Positions 6,256 to 15,838 of a DNA stretch of 64,000 bases are shown in pieces. Location: contig NZ_CP077079.1 in the NCBI RefSeq assembly GCF_019139815.1, positions 5,401,001 to 5,465,000 of the forward strand. Reading direction: 5' to 3'. The DNA is from Pseudomonas asgharzadehiana. GTDB taxonomy: Bacteria > Pseudomonadota > Gammaproteobacteria > Pseudomonadales > Pseudomonadaceae. The translations under genes were made by a program, and so were the position numbers. The notes beneath the pieces are model-generated. The model searched no databases, was not told the origin of the DNA, and was given only the letters and a program-made list of their open reading frames with translations. Positions within the stretch are counted from its first letter, which is position 1; every line of letters starts with the position of its first letter.

Positions 6256-7722
6256 ATGAGGCATGTAAATAATCCTCCTGACGCGTCCGCGCTGATGGCC
6301 TCGGCGCGTAGCTTTGGGAATTACGACCTGTCGAGTGCTCTTGCAGATCTAATAGACAACAGCATCAAGGCAAGAGCCCACAGCATCGATATCAAATGCA
6401 TCAGGAAGGATGATGGGCCCGAGGTCAGAATTTTGGATGATGGATCCGGAATGACAGCGGTTGAACTTCATCGGGCGATGAGACCCGCCAGCACTAACCC
6501 CAATGAGGAACGGGCTCCTGATGACCTCGGCCGTTTCGGGTGGGGCATGAAGTCGGCATCACTTTCACAATGCCGGCACTTGACCGTTGTCACGAGACAG
6601 AATGGCGCTCTGTCCGGCGCGTCTTGGAATCTGGATGATATCGCCAACTGGAAGATGGGAGTTCTTGATCCCGATGAGATTGAAGCTCAAGTCGATCAAC
6701 GCCTGCTTGAGCGCGACGGGACAGAGATCATCTGGAGCATGTGCGATCGCCTGTCCGAATATGGTCAAGTTGGCGGCAGGGGCTTCAATGATCTAGTCGC
6801 GCACGCCCAAAAGAAGCTGTCGCTCATTTTCCATCGCTATCTGGGAGGCGAGGAAGGCCTTCGGAAACTCAGAATCAGTTTCAATGGTAGCGTGCTGAAG
6901 CCGACGGATCCTTTTCTCCGCAACCATAATGCAACGCAGGCCCAGCCGAAGGAAGTTCTTAACTTCGATGGCCAGCCTATTGGGGTGCAGGCCTTCATCC
7001 TACCGCACTATTCGAAGTTAACTGCGGGCGAGCACGATCAGCTCGGCGGTGAAGAAGGTTTCGTTCGCAATCAAGGTTTCTATGTTTACCGACAGCACCG
7101 GCTCATCATACACGGGACCTGGTTTCGACTGGTGAGGCACGGCGAGTTGTCACAACTTGTCCGGATCGCCGTCAACATCCCCAACGCCCTCGATGCGATA
7201 TGGAAGATCACGCTCGACAAGGCAGACGCACAGCTGCCTTCGGGGCTCAAAAGCCGTTTGAAGGACATCGTCGGCGGACTCAAGAGCAGATCGGGAAAGG
7301 TATTTCAGTCCCGCGGCGGGCGAATTCGCGAAGGAACTGGAAAAACGTCAGTCTGGGCTAAATACGTGCGCAACGGTGAGGTTCGCTATTACATCAACCG
7401 CGAGCACCCGCTGATAACCGGTATGCTAGAGGACGAGGATAGAGACAGAGCCAAAGCCTTTTCGGCAGCGCTCGGAATCATCGAAGACTGCTTCCCAATT
7501 ATAAGCATCGGCGAGGACTATTCGTCTCGCCCGGAAATGATGAATCAGGGCGTACTAGACAGGGATAGATTTCTCGACAAATTCGACACAGCCCTCCCCT
7601 CACTGCTGCTTCACTCAGGCGGCGACATGAAAGCGCTGCGTGAACTTCTTGCATCAACTGAACCGTGGGCTAGTCAAGCCGACCTCGTCGTAAAACACCT
7701 CAAGGACAAAGGGTGGTGGTAA
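6256..7722 (+). CDS. MutL/MORC-like GHKL ATPase of defence operon
   Basis: This 488-residue protein opens a four-gene operon. The N-terminal Bergerat-fold ATPase is clear: the N-box at about residues 28-36 (ADLIDNSIKA), the Mg/ATP motif DDGSGM at about 61-66, and the lid and glycine motif GRFGWGMKSAS at about 92-102. The rest resembles the transducer domain of MutL/Hsp90-type proteins plus an unassigned C-terminus. Such ATPases are known in restriction-modification-type operons, where they are thought to act as ATP-driven DNA clamps. I chose ATG 6256 (MRHVNNPPDASALM), with a GGGGA just upstream; an in-frame ATG at 6232 would add 8 residues without a good ribosome site. Its stop abuts the next start (7723). 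Confidence 0.88.
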   Translation: MRHVNNPPDASALMASARSFGNYDLSSALADLIDNSIKARAHSIDIKCIRKDDGPEVRILDDGSGMTAVELHRAMRPASTNPNEERAPDDLGRFGWGMKSASLSQCRHLTVVTRQNGALSGASWNLDDIANWKMGVLDPDEIEAQVDQRLLERDGTEIIWSMCDRLSEYGQVGGRGFNDLVAHAQKKLSLIFHRYLGGEEGLRKLRISFNGSVLKPTDPFLRNHNATQAQPKEVLNFDGQPIGVQAFILPHYSKLTAGEHDQLGGEEGFVRNQGFYVYRQHRLIIHGTWFRLVRHGELSQLVRIAVNIPNALDAIWKITLDKADAQLPSGLKSRLKDIVGGLKSRSGKVFQSRGGRIREGTGKTSVWAKYVRNGEVRYYINREHPLITGMLEDEDRDRAKAFSAALGIIEDCFPIISIGEDYSSRPEMMNQGVLDRDRFLDKFDTALPSLLLHSGGDMKALRELLASTEPWASQADLVVKHLKDKGWW

Positions 7723-10410
7723 ATGTTTGATAGCGAACTTGCGTATTTCCGCTCGATAATCAACAAGCAACATGGCGAAGACATTGCCCAAGGACAAGGC
7801 TTACCAGAAGGTGCGATCACTTCTATCGTTCGCAACGGGCCGTTTCAGCACCTTGGTGAACCAGCAATCAATGCGATTATCCGCGAATTGGAAGCTAGTT
7901 TTACGGTTACCCAGAAGCGGGGGGCTGTTATCACAAAAGGCCACCGGCCCTGGCTGGCAACAATGCGGCCAGCTCTGGACTTCTATTACTGGAATCGCCT
8001 ACGCAAATACTATCTCGAGACGGGGACTCTCCCGTCGCCCGTGCTTGCCACCCTCGACTCCGACACGGATGAAATTCTCGACCAATGCGGCAATCCGAAA
8101 GACGAACTCTACGGCGCAGTTCGCGGCATGGTCATGGGAAATGTCCAGTCGGGCAAGACCACCAACTACTCTGCGCTGATCTGCAAGGCAGCCGACGCGG
8201 GCTATCGTGTAATTATCCTACTCGCAGGGATAACCAACTCGCTGCGCGCCCAGACGCAGGAACGAATTGACGAGACATTCATCGGCAAGGTCTCGATGTT
8301 TGGCGCGGCTGCACAGCAGTCGCTGCCGATCCAGAATTATGCAGCGACGCGGCGAATCCCCTCTTACGGCACAACTCGGGTAGCCGATTTTTCGAGCGGC
8401 ACGGATGGAATCTATTTCGGTCTATCAGGTCATCAGGAGCCGATGATCTTCATAACCAAAAAAAACAAATCCATCCTTGAACGTCTCGCACACTGGATAG
8501 AGAAACAGGGAGAGACGGGCGGCTATGACCTGCCACTTCTGCTGATCGACGACGAAGCCGACAATGCGTCTATCAACACGGCCACTGACCCCAAGCGGAC
8601 TACCGCCATCAACGGTATCATCCGACAGATCTTGTCGCGTTTTCCGCGCTCGGCATATATCGGTTATACCGCTACACCGTTCGCCAACATCTTCATCGAT
8701 CCGGAAACGACGGCGGAAATGGAGACGGATGACCTTTTCCCCGGAAACTTTATCAAGGCGCTTGATCCGCCTACCAATTATGCAGGTTCACATCGAGTTT
8801 TCCGAGAGGGCGGTGACTTACGCTCGAGCATGGTCAAGGTCATTGATGACTATCGAGCGCTGCTGCCGCTGAGACACAAAAGCGGAGACAATGTGGCCGA
8901 CATCCCGGAAAGTCTGCGCCACGCGATCCGTGTATTTTGCATAACGAGGGCAATAAGGGTATTCCAAGATAAGGGCAAAGCCCACTGTTCGATGATGATC
9001 AACGTCAGCCGATTCAATGCCATCCAAGACAAGATTCTCGGACTCGTTTACGAATATCTTACGGAGATCAAGGACGCAGTCTCGGTCCATGCATCGCTGC
9101 CGCTTGATGAGATCAACGATGAGATCATGGCTCATCTCGAAAACAGTTTCACGGTCGAGTTCGGTAACTCTGGGCTCAACTGGCGCGATCTTCTCGAAGT
9201 TCTTAATGAAGGTGTCCAATCCATCGAAGTCCGCACCGTCAATATGCGGGGTGGCAAGCTCGATTATTCACTGCGCAAATCAGAAGGTCTTCATGTAATC
9301 GCCATCGGCGGGCTGGCGCTTTCACGCGGCCTCACGCTCGAAGGCCTCACAATCTCCTATCTCCTGCGGAACGCTACTGCAAGCGACACCCTTATGCAGA
9401 TGGCTCGCTGGTTCGGCTACCGACCGGGCTATGAGGAATATTGCCGCCTCTATCTGCCGCAGGTGTCCTTCGACCATTACGAATTTGTAGACGAAGCGAC
9501 AGAAGAACTTAGAAGCGAGATCAAGCGTATGCAGGCCGCACGCCGCACACCGCGCGATTTCGGCCTCAAAGTCCGGCAGAGCCCGCTCGCCATCCGGGTA
9601 ACTGCGGCAAACAAGATGCGGACGGCGGAAAAGCTTAAAATCGCTCAGGACTATTCCGCGCGTCACATCGAGGGTTTCGCGCTTCCAAATGATCCTGTCA
9701 TCGGAAAAGCCCATCGCAATGCGGTCGAAAAATTTCTCATCGCGCTCGGAAGCCCCACTGAAATACACAAGGGCTATATTCACTGGGCCGCGGGCGGGCG
9801 AGACGTACTAAGTCTCATGCGCGAATTCCAGTTCGTGGATCATCCCGATCTCTCAGTGATTTCCGATACATCCCTTCTCGGGGACTATGTTCAGGACCGC
9901 GTCACGGATGAACTCGAAAAATGGGATGTGGTACTTCCCATGCGCCAGTCGGGCGACTCTACTCCATTTGCTGGTCAGAAGATCAATTTGAGGTCTCGGG
10001 ACCAAGGAACAGTTCAGAAGGGCACTTATCGAGTTTATGGCAGCAAGAATCGCGTTGCCGATCCTGGGGACGCGCAGATCGGCCTGTCAGACCCACAGAA
10101 GGCAAAGGCAGATGCTGCCTACCGTGCTGAAACATACAAGAAGGAACGCGCCGCGTGTTCTGTACGAGAGCGGCCGATGATGTTGGTGCATGTCTTCAAT
10201 GCGAAGCTGCGCGACGATCGAAACGATCGTGACGAGGATCTCAAACTTAACGATCCCATCGTCACGCTTTCTTTCTGCATGCCCGAGACAGGTAAACCCG
10301 CCAAGGAGAGAACCTACCAAGTGAATGCTGTCTATCGGCAGCAACTTGAGCACTTTGCCGCTGAGGAAGACGATGACTCTGAAGCGATGATGGAGGCTCA
10401 AGATGCTTAG
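7723..10410 (+). CDS. Z1-domain helicase-like NTPase
   Basis: This 895-residue protein carries the Z1 domain, a superfamily-2-like NTPase found in restriction and phage-resistance operons. Visible motifs are Walker A GNVQSGKTTN (139-148), Walker B LLIDDEAD (273-280), YTATPFAN (315-322, motif III-like), SRGLTLEG (from about 534) and QMARWFGYRPGYE (from about 559, motif VI with arginine finger). The C-terminal about 250 residues are family-specific. It probably translocates on or remodels DNA and delivers it to the nuclease partner. The start follows directly on the GHKL stop, and its end overlaps the next gene by 8 nt, so expression is coupled. Confidence 0.92.
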   Translation: MFDSELAYFRSIINKQHGEDIAQGQGLPEGAITSIVRNGPFQHLGEPAINAIIRELEASFTVTQKRGAVITKGHRPWLATMRPALDFYYWNRLRKYYLETGTLPSPVLATLDSDTDEILDQCGNPKDELYGAVRGMVMGNVQSGKTTNYSALICKAADAGYRVIILLAGITNSLRAQTQERIDETFIGKVSMFGAAAQQSLPIQNYAATRRIPSYGTTRVADFSSGTDGIYFGLSGHQEPMIFITKKNKSILERLAHWIEKQGETGGYDLPLLLIDDEADNASINTATDPKRTTAINGIIRQILSRFPRSAYIGYTATPFANIFIDPETTAEMETDDLFPGNFIKALDPPTNYAGSHRVFREGGDLRSSMVKVIDDYRALLPLRHKSGDNVADIPESLRHAIRVFCITRAIRVFQDKGKAHCSMMINVSRFNAIQDKILGLVYEYLTEIKDAVSVHASLPLDEINDEIMAHLENSFTVEFGNSGLNWRDLLEVLNEGVQSIEVRTVNMRGGKLDYSLRKSEGLHVIAIGGLALSRGLTLEGLTISYLLRNATASDTLMQMARWFGYRPGYEEYCRLYLPQVSFDHYEFVDEATEELRSEIKRMQAARRTPRDFGLKVRQSPLAIRVTAANKMRTAEKLKIAQDYSARHIEGFALPNDPVIGKAHRNAVEKFLIALGSPTEIHKGYIHWAAGGRDVLSLMREFQFVDHPDLSVISDTSLLGDYVQDRVTDELEKWDVVLPMRQSGDSTPFAGQKINLRSRDQGTVQKGTYRVYGSKNRVADPGDAQIGLSDPQKAKADAAYRAETYKKERAACSVRERPMMLVHVFNAKLRDDRNDRDEDLKLNDPIVTLSFCMPETGKPAKERTYQVNAVYRQQLEHFAAEEDDDSEAMMEAQDA

Positions 10411-11386
10411 TGAATGGAAAGCGATCGTGCCGCCAACAGACCCAGGTTGCTACAACATTCGACTTGCTGACAGCAGCCATCCGCTCGATTTCAGGATCGG
10501 CCGTGACTTTCACGGATGTTTTATCTTCCAGCTCGATGGCGAGTGCGCTTTGCCTGGAGTTCCTGACCTGCCGAAGATGTCGGCAGTGACCTGCGAGGTC
10601 CATCCGATGGCCGCTGGGCGTTCAAGATTAGTGCTGAGCCTGGGTGATGCTGCCGATCTCAGAAATTTCGCCCTTATGTGCAAGAGCCTCATGCTTGCAA
10701 CAGACAAGTTTGCACCGACACAGTCCGGAAAGGGGCTGATTCAAGCCATCAAGGAGGTCCACCGTTGGCAGGAGATGCTGAGCCATAGGACCGACCGCAT
10801 ACTGTCAAAAGGCGAGCAGATTGGCCTGGTCGGCGAAATGCTGTTTCTACGGGATGTTCTTAGTGACCGCATCGGTTGGAATGCTGCGATCAAATGCTGG
10901 AATGGCCCTAGCGGTCATGAGCAGGATTTTGTCGTCGCCGGCACCATCTTTGAGGTCAAGACTCAGGTGGTGACTGCCGACCGGCGAATTCGGATTTCCT
11001 CCGAAGATCAACTCGATCCAGTCCAAGGGCGCATCCTGCTCTGCAATCAGGGAATCGCACCGCTGCCATCCACTGCCCCATCAGCTCGGACTCTCAATGC
11101 TCTTGTGTCAGAGATTCGAGAAGCTTTTGCCGAGGCTGGAGCAAACGCCTTGGAACTTTTTGAGATCGCTCTACTGGAAGCGAGATATCAGGAGCGGCAG
11201 GAATATAACGAAGAAAGCTGGGTTCTCGTTGACCGTATTTTCTATGAGGTGTGCACTACCTTTCCTCGTATCGAGCGCAGTGATCTCCGCCCCGGCGTAG
11301 AGAGGGTTACCTACAGCATTCGGGTGAGCGACTGCATTCCCTTCATCATCAGCCATGATGATGCCTTTGAGGGAGTCGAAGCATGA
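10403..11386 (+). CDS. PD-(D/E)XK motif protein (DUF4420 family)
   Basis: This 327-residue protein is a predicted nuclease. Conserved nuclease-fold elements are GLVGEMLFLRDVL (E near residue 148), D175 (HEQDFVV) and E184-V-K186 (IFEVKTQ), giving an intact D-(X)n-EXK catalytic set. Members of this family are found beside Z1 and AIPR genes. It overlaps the Z1 gene by 8 nt and the AIPR gene by 4 nt (ATGA), so it is made in step with both. It is the best candidate for the DNA-cleaving subunit, though specificity must come from other parts of the system. Confidence 0.85.
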   Translation: MLSEWKAIVPPTDPGCYNIRLADSSHPLDFRIGRDFHGCFIFQLDGECALPGVPDLPKMSAVTCEVHPMAAGRSRLVLSLGDAADLRNFALMCKSLMLATDKFAPTQSGKGLIQAIKEVHRWQEMLSHRTDRILSKGEQIGLVGEMLFLRDVLSDRIGWNAAIKCWNGPSGHEQDFVVAGTIFEVKTQVVTADRRIRISSEDQLDPVQGRILLCNQGIAPLPSTAPSARTLNALVSEIREAFAEAGANALELFEIALLEARYQERQEYNEESWVLVDRIFYEVCTTFPRIERSDLRPGVERVTYSIRVSDCIPFIISHDDAFEGVEA

Positions 11387-13458
11387 GCGATTTGCAGCAA
11401 GCATTCGAAGTGCTACGAGAGGATATTCTTCTAGAAGCGGAGGTACGGGGCGTCTTCCAGCAAGAGGCTTTTTTCGAGCTCTATGCCGCATCGGCGTCAG
11501 ACAACGGCGACACCATCGACTTGGAGTACACCCACAGTCACAAGGAAGGTGGACGGAGGCCATACCGAATCGACGGCTATGGGTTTGATACCGATCGCGG
11601 AACGCTCTATCTCGCCGTCTGCGATTACCGGGACGGAAAGGAACTGGAGTCTATACATAATGACCGCCTAACCTCAGTGTTCAAGCAAGCAATCGCCTTT
11701 TTCGAAAATGCCTGTTCATCGGTGTTCATCAATTCAATTGAAGAAACAAGTCCAGCGTTTGCAGCGGCCTATCCCATCTATTCAACACGTGATCTCATCA
11801 AGAGAGTTCGCATCATCCTTTTTTCCAACGCCCGCCTGGCGACCAAACGACCGCCTCAGCTGGGCGAGCAAGTAGGCGGATTGCCGACTGTTTATAGCGT
11901 ACTTGACGCGACTCGTTATTTCGAAATCCAAAAAAGTTTTCAAATTCCTGAGTCTATCGAAGTCAATATCGCAGAAATTGCCGGAGAGCCTATTGCCTGC
12001 CTCAAGGCCTCGACAAACACCGAAGAACATCAATCCTACCTCCTCGCCATTCCGGGCCCAGTGCTTGCTGAAGTCTACGGTCTATACGGAGCACGACTGC
12101 TCGAACAGAACGTCCGGACCTATCTCCAGGCTAAGACGAAGGTGAACAAGGGTATTCTGGAAACAATCAAGAAGACGCCAGAGATGTTCTTTGCTTACAA
12201 CAACGGCCTAACCGCGACCGCATCGGCGGTTAAGCTCGAGATACTGGAAGACGGGCAGCTAGGAATTGCAGCTATTCATAACCTTCAGATCGTGAATGGC
12301 GGCCAGACGACGGCGTCTATCCTATACGCAAAGGATGTCGCAAACTCACCGCTCGAGCGTGTCTATGTGCAAATGAAACTCTCAGTAGTTCCACCTGCCC
12401 ATATCGAGCAGGTCGTACCAAAAATTTCGCGATACGCCAACACTCAGAATCGTATCTCAGAGGCAGACTTCTTCTCGAGCCATCCGTTCCATCTGCAAAT
12501 GGAGCGTTACTCCCGGATAATGACAGCACCACCTCAGAACGGTGCGATGACGGGCGACAAATGGTTCTATGAGCGCGCACGCGGGCAGTACCGCGACGGC
12601 ATGGCGTACGCGTCCGTGGCAGGAAAGAAAAAATATCAGTTGGAGTATCCTAGGGAAAAGATTATCGAAAAGACCGACCTTGCGAAGTATCTCCTGAGTT
12701 TCGAAAGAAAGCCTTACATTGTATCTAGAGGCGCGCAGAAAGCCTTCATGGGGTTCGCCGATCAAACCGCGAAAGCTTGGAAGTCCGCTCCTACCCAATT
12801 TAACGAACTTTGGTATAGAAATGCTTGCGCGATGGGGCTGATATTCCGCTGGACCGACAAGCATGTTGCTGGCTCCGACTGGTACAAAGATGACCGCGGC
12901 TATAAATCCCAGACAGTTGCCTATACGCTTTCTTGGATTGCCGAGGAGATCGATCGCCAAGGCAAGGCAAGCCTAAACTGGGGACAAATCTGGAATACTC
13001 AATCCGTCCCGGAAGAGCTTCAAGAGCTTATCGCCTCTCTTGCCCCACAGGTTGCTGCCGCTCTCAGAAATACTTCTGCAAATGTTCGGAACGTCGGCGA
13101 GTACTGCAAACTGGAAATTTGCTGGCAAAATATCAGAGCTGCAGAATTCAACGTTCAGGCAGTACCTGATCATTTGGTGCTCGACGAAAATGAGATGACG
13201 CAAGAGAAAAAAGAAGCGAAGTCGTCTGCAAGGATCGATAGTGAAATCGACTTCGACGTGCTCCTTCACATGCTCGGACCCAAGGCCGAAATTATTCGTC
13301 GGACTGCCGAGCAGCATAGATTCCTGTCGCCAAAGGCTGACAGGGCCCTTCAGAAGATAGGATCGGGAAATCTCAACCTAGCAAGGCCAGATAAGAATGC
13401 AATCAAGCTGCTTGTGAAGAGAATGGCGGAGGAAGGGATGCCCGTCGAAGATATGTAG
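11383..13458 (+). CDS. AIPR family protein (abortive infection phage resistance)
   Basis: This 691-residue protein matches the AIPR family, named from an abortive phage-resistance determinant. The signature runs from FFAYNNGLTATASAV (about residue 268) through IHNLQIVNGGQTTASI (about 298-313) to ISRYANTQNRISEADFF (about 348). An N-terminal region of about 200 residues with a YFEIQKSF segment may be a second, nuclease-like domain, as suggested for this family. It ends the four-gene operon; 410 nt without a clear gene separate it from the converging methyltransferase gene. It may be the effector or a second nuclease of the system; biochemistry is unclear. Confidence 0.88.
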   Translation: MSDLQQAFEVLREDILLEAEVRGVFQQEAFFELYAASASDNGDTIDLEYTHSHKEGGRRPYRIDGYGFDTDRGTLYLAVCDYRDGKELESIHNDRLTSVFKQAIAFFENACSSVFINSIEETSPAFAAAYPIYSTRDLIKRVRIILFSNARLATKRPPQLGEQVGGLPTVYSVLDATRYFEIQKSFQIPESIEVNIAEIAGEPIACLKASTNTEEHQSYLLAIPGPVLAEVYGLYGARLLEQNVRTYLQAKTKVNKGILETIKKTPEMFFAYNNGLTATASAVKLEILEDGQLGIAAIHNLQIVNGGQTTASILYAKDVANSPLERVYVQMKLSVVPPAHIEQVVPKISRYANTQNRISEADFFSSHPFHLQMERYSRIMTAPPQNGAMTGDKWFYERARGQYRDGMAYASVAGKKKYQLEYPREKIIEKTDLAKYLLSFERKPYIVSRGAQKAFMGFADQTAKAWKSAPTQFNELWYRNACAMGLIFRWTDKHVAGSDWYKDDRGYKSQTVAYTLSWIAEEIDRQGKASLNWGQIWNTQSVPEELQELIASLAPQVAAALRNTSANVRNVGEYCKLEICWQNIRAAEFNVQAVPDHLVLDENEMTQEKKEAKSSARIDSEIDFDVLLHMLGPKAEIIRRTAEQHRFLSPKADRALQKIGSGNLNLARPDKNAIKLLVKRMAEEGMPVEDM

Positions 13459-13868
13459 GACGGCCTAACTAACGTATTCTGCCGAGCAGAAAGCCGATCT
13501 TGTGCGCTCGTTGAGCAGTGGTCACAATTCACCTCCAGCAATGCTGCCAACGCAGCCTGTCACAAGCTCGCCGTTAGGCATGAGCGAGTGGAGTGAGGTA
13601 TCACTGGCGACAGCTCCATTGCACTACATCGTGGTTTCCTAATGCTAGTTAGTACATTAGCTAAGGAGCAAAATGACCAACCACTATCGCCTGCGAGGCG
13701 CCTTTGTGCTGGTTCAGTAGCACCTTTTCGTGGGCCAAGATCGCCAACGATCTAGTAACCACCAATACGCTACCGACCGTTGTCCGGAGCTCGCCCAACT
13801 TTTAAATTTTCGCGACATCTTGCAGCTCAACTCTCGATAACTGGAGAGATAGTTGCGGTTTTCACCTG
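13459..13868. other. Intergenic region between AIPR and methyltransferase genes
   Basis: This region separates convergent genes yet contains a translation-initiation-like site. AAGGAG at 13,662-13,667 precedes ATG 13,673, and the frame stops after 15 codons at 13,720. Just upstream is GCTAGTTAGTACATTAGC with GCTA/TAGC ends. No terminator with a T tract was found for either flanking gene. Confidence 0.5.
13673..13720 (+). CDS. Possible 15-codon peptide or truncated gene start
   Basis: The frame encodes MTNHYRLRGAFVLVQ after a good Shine-Dalgarno (TAAGGAG, 5 nt before ATG). It could be a leader peptide, a small regulator, or the surviving 5' end of a gene whose body was deleted when the cassette was assembled. 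Nothing in the peptide identifies it. Confidence 0.25.
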   Translation: MTNHYRLRGAFVLVQ

Positions 13869-15530
13869 TCATTCACCCATAACATCTTTAGTTTCGGAAA
13901 TACGCCGACAAACAACGTCATAGACTATTTTTGCGATTCTGTTCGCCAGTAGAGGCGGTACCGCATTACCCACTTGATGGTACTGCTGAGTTCGATTCCC
14001 TTCAAAATAGTAGTTATCCGGGAATGTCTGGAGCCGCGCAGCCTCGCGAACGGTCAGACTACGGCATTGCGCTGGGTCGTAATGGATAAAATAGTGCCCA
14101 TCCTTCGAGATATGGCTAGTGATAGTCGTGGCCGGAAATTCTGCAAGCTGCACCCGGAAGCGGTCACTGAACTTACCGCTTTCCCAATTCTTATGAGCGG
14201 GCGCAAGGCCAGGAAGTGAGAATTGCTGATGGCCCTTGGGCGAATACTTATTGTGCGCAGCGAAGGTGCTAGCAAAGACGTATCGTCGCAGGTCCGAGCG
14301 CATATGGCTGCGGGCGTCGTGACTCATCCAATATTTGATATTGGCATCGTGATACCAAGCATCCAGCGATGGTATCCCTGTATTACCCTGACCTTTCTCC
14401 TTTGGCACCCTTTCAGCGCCTGAACTCCGCGGCGCATCGAAGAGTGCTCGCCGGGTAGCTTGAAGTGGGGAGATCATTTCGCCACTATCAAGCTCGGCAT
14501 AATGCAACAACTCATCTACTTCATCGGCAACAGTTCGATACCATTCTTCCTGACAATCCGAGCGCCGCGATAGCTTGCTTCTCAGCCTAGGAAGTTTGCC
14601 TATGGCTTGCTGAACCGACACTGGGTCAGTTTTTGTCAAAAGCTCATGCTCAGGAACGTTACCGTTCTCATCTAGAGCTATCCCAAGAAGGATAACGCGA
14701 TGGCGGGCTTGCGGAATTCCGTACTTTTCAGCTTCGATGATATATGACTTTGGTTTCACACTGTCGATACAATCTAAAAAGCTAAACGCCTCCTCGGAAA
14801 CCAGTGAACATATCTTGTATTTCTGCCCGCCCTCTTTGTTATCTAGTGCTTTGCTAGGATCAACCAGATCTTGCAGAATCTGCGAGAAAATCCCTTTGCC
14901 TCCGACTTTGGACGACAAGATACCTTTGACGTTTTCCATGACAAAGACGGTAGGTCGGTAGTCTTTGATGATGCGTAGATAATCCTTGTACAGAAAATGC
15001 CTATTATCATTCTCCGCGACGTAATCCTTCTTGGCTTTGTTTCTGGCTCGACCCACGATCGAATATGCTTGGCATGGAGGCCCGCCGATGAGTACCCATG
15101 GACGCCCTATCTTATTCAACCTGGCTTTGATGAGTCCATTTAACTCTTTGTCGCCCTCCTCCGAACCCAAGGTTATCTGCCGTGCTTCCTGCTCGGCACG
15201 GTTCCAGAATGCCGCGGTTTCAGGGGTGCTACTAGGCTTTTCTGCCTCTCCATTACAGTAACGGTAATAGTCCTGCAGCCCGGCAGGGTATTCGCGCTTG
15301 AGCAATCGGTAGTAAGCACGAAGTCTTAGCGTCCTCCTGGCAACAGGATCCATTTCAGCAGAAACGATGATATCGAAGTGCTTGCCTTCTCCTGAGGATG
15401 AAAAACCCTCACCCAACCCGCCAGGTCCAGCGAAAAGGTCGACGATCTGGATAGCATCCTCAACCGCAATAGCTGGCTTGGCGGTCGTGCTTGGCGGGAA
15501 AAGGGAGTTCTGGTAGTCAATCATGGGCAT
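13869..15530 (-). CDS. DNA cytosine-C5 methyltransferase (Dcm type)
   Basis: This 553-residue enzyme would transfer methyl from SAM to C5 of cytosine. With numbering from the TTG one codon upstream, motif I is DLFAGPGGLGEGF (32-44), motif IV GGPPCQAYS with catalytic Cys154, motif VI ENVKG (200-204), motif VIII QARHRV (275-280) and motif X QVGNAVPPLLA (520-530), so it appears complete. The target-recognition region between VIII and IX is long (about 200 residues). It is longer than the usual 320-450, with an insertion between motifs I and IV. The start is uncertain: ATG 15,530 or 15,524, neither with a strong ribosome site. It converges on the GHKL-AIPR operon and diverges from vsr; it probably protects host DNA from that system. 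Confidence 0.93.
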   Translation of the reverse strand: MPMIDYQNSLFPPSTTAKPAIAVEDAIQIVDLFAGPGGLGEGFSSSGEGKHFDIIVSAEMDPVARRTLRLRAYYRLLKREYPAGLQDYYRYCNGEAEKPSSTPETAAFWNRAEQEARQITLGSEEGDKELNGLIKARLNKIGRPWVLIGGPPCQAYSIVGRARNKAKKDYVAENDNRHFLYKDYLRIIKDYRPTVFVMENVKGILSSKVGGKGIFSQILQDLVDPSKALDNKEGGQKYKICSLVSEEAFSFLDCIDSVKPKSYIIEAEKYGIPQARHRVILLGIALDENGNVPEHELLTKTDPVSVQQAIGKLPRLRSKLSRRSDCQEEWYRTVADEVDELLHYAELDSGEMISPLQATRRALFDAPRSSGAERVPKEKGQGNTGIPSLDAWYHDANIKYWMSHDARSHMRSDLRRYVFASTFAAHNKYSPKGHQQFSLPGLAPAHKNWESGKFSDRFRVQLAEFPATTITSHISKDGHYFIHYDPAQCRSLTVREAARLQTFPDNYYFEGNRTQQYHQVGNAVPPLLANRIAKIVYDVVCRRISETKDVMGE

Positions 15531-15838
15531 CAATGGTTTAGATATCAGGAATGCAACAGCGTATGCAGCAGAGCCGCGCTACTTTACTAGGATTAGGGCG
15601 GTAGTGCAGCTACAGCCGCTCTGGCGACGATTGCATCTACTCGGTGCCCATTTTGAAGTGGCCATCAAGTCAACCTGCAGCGGCGGAAACACAATTCCAG
15701 ATCACGGTCCATCCCTTGGCACACTAAAAACATTCCCAAATCCCCTAGAGGCCGTAAATAGAACAGTGATTTATATGGACTTAGCGAGCGCCAAGTCGTA
15801 ACCCTACGCGAGAGTAGGCGCATCTGAGGGAAAGATTG
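15531..15838. other. Divergent intergenic region, methyltransferase / vsr
   Basis: These 308 nt must hold the promoters of both divergent genes. It is less GC-rich than its surroundings. I see no clear operator palindrome, although control of methyltransferase genes from such regions is common. Confidence 0.4.
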
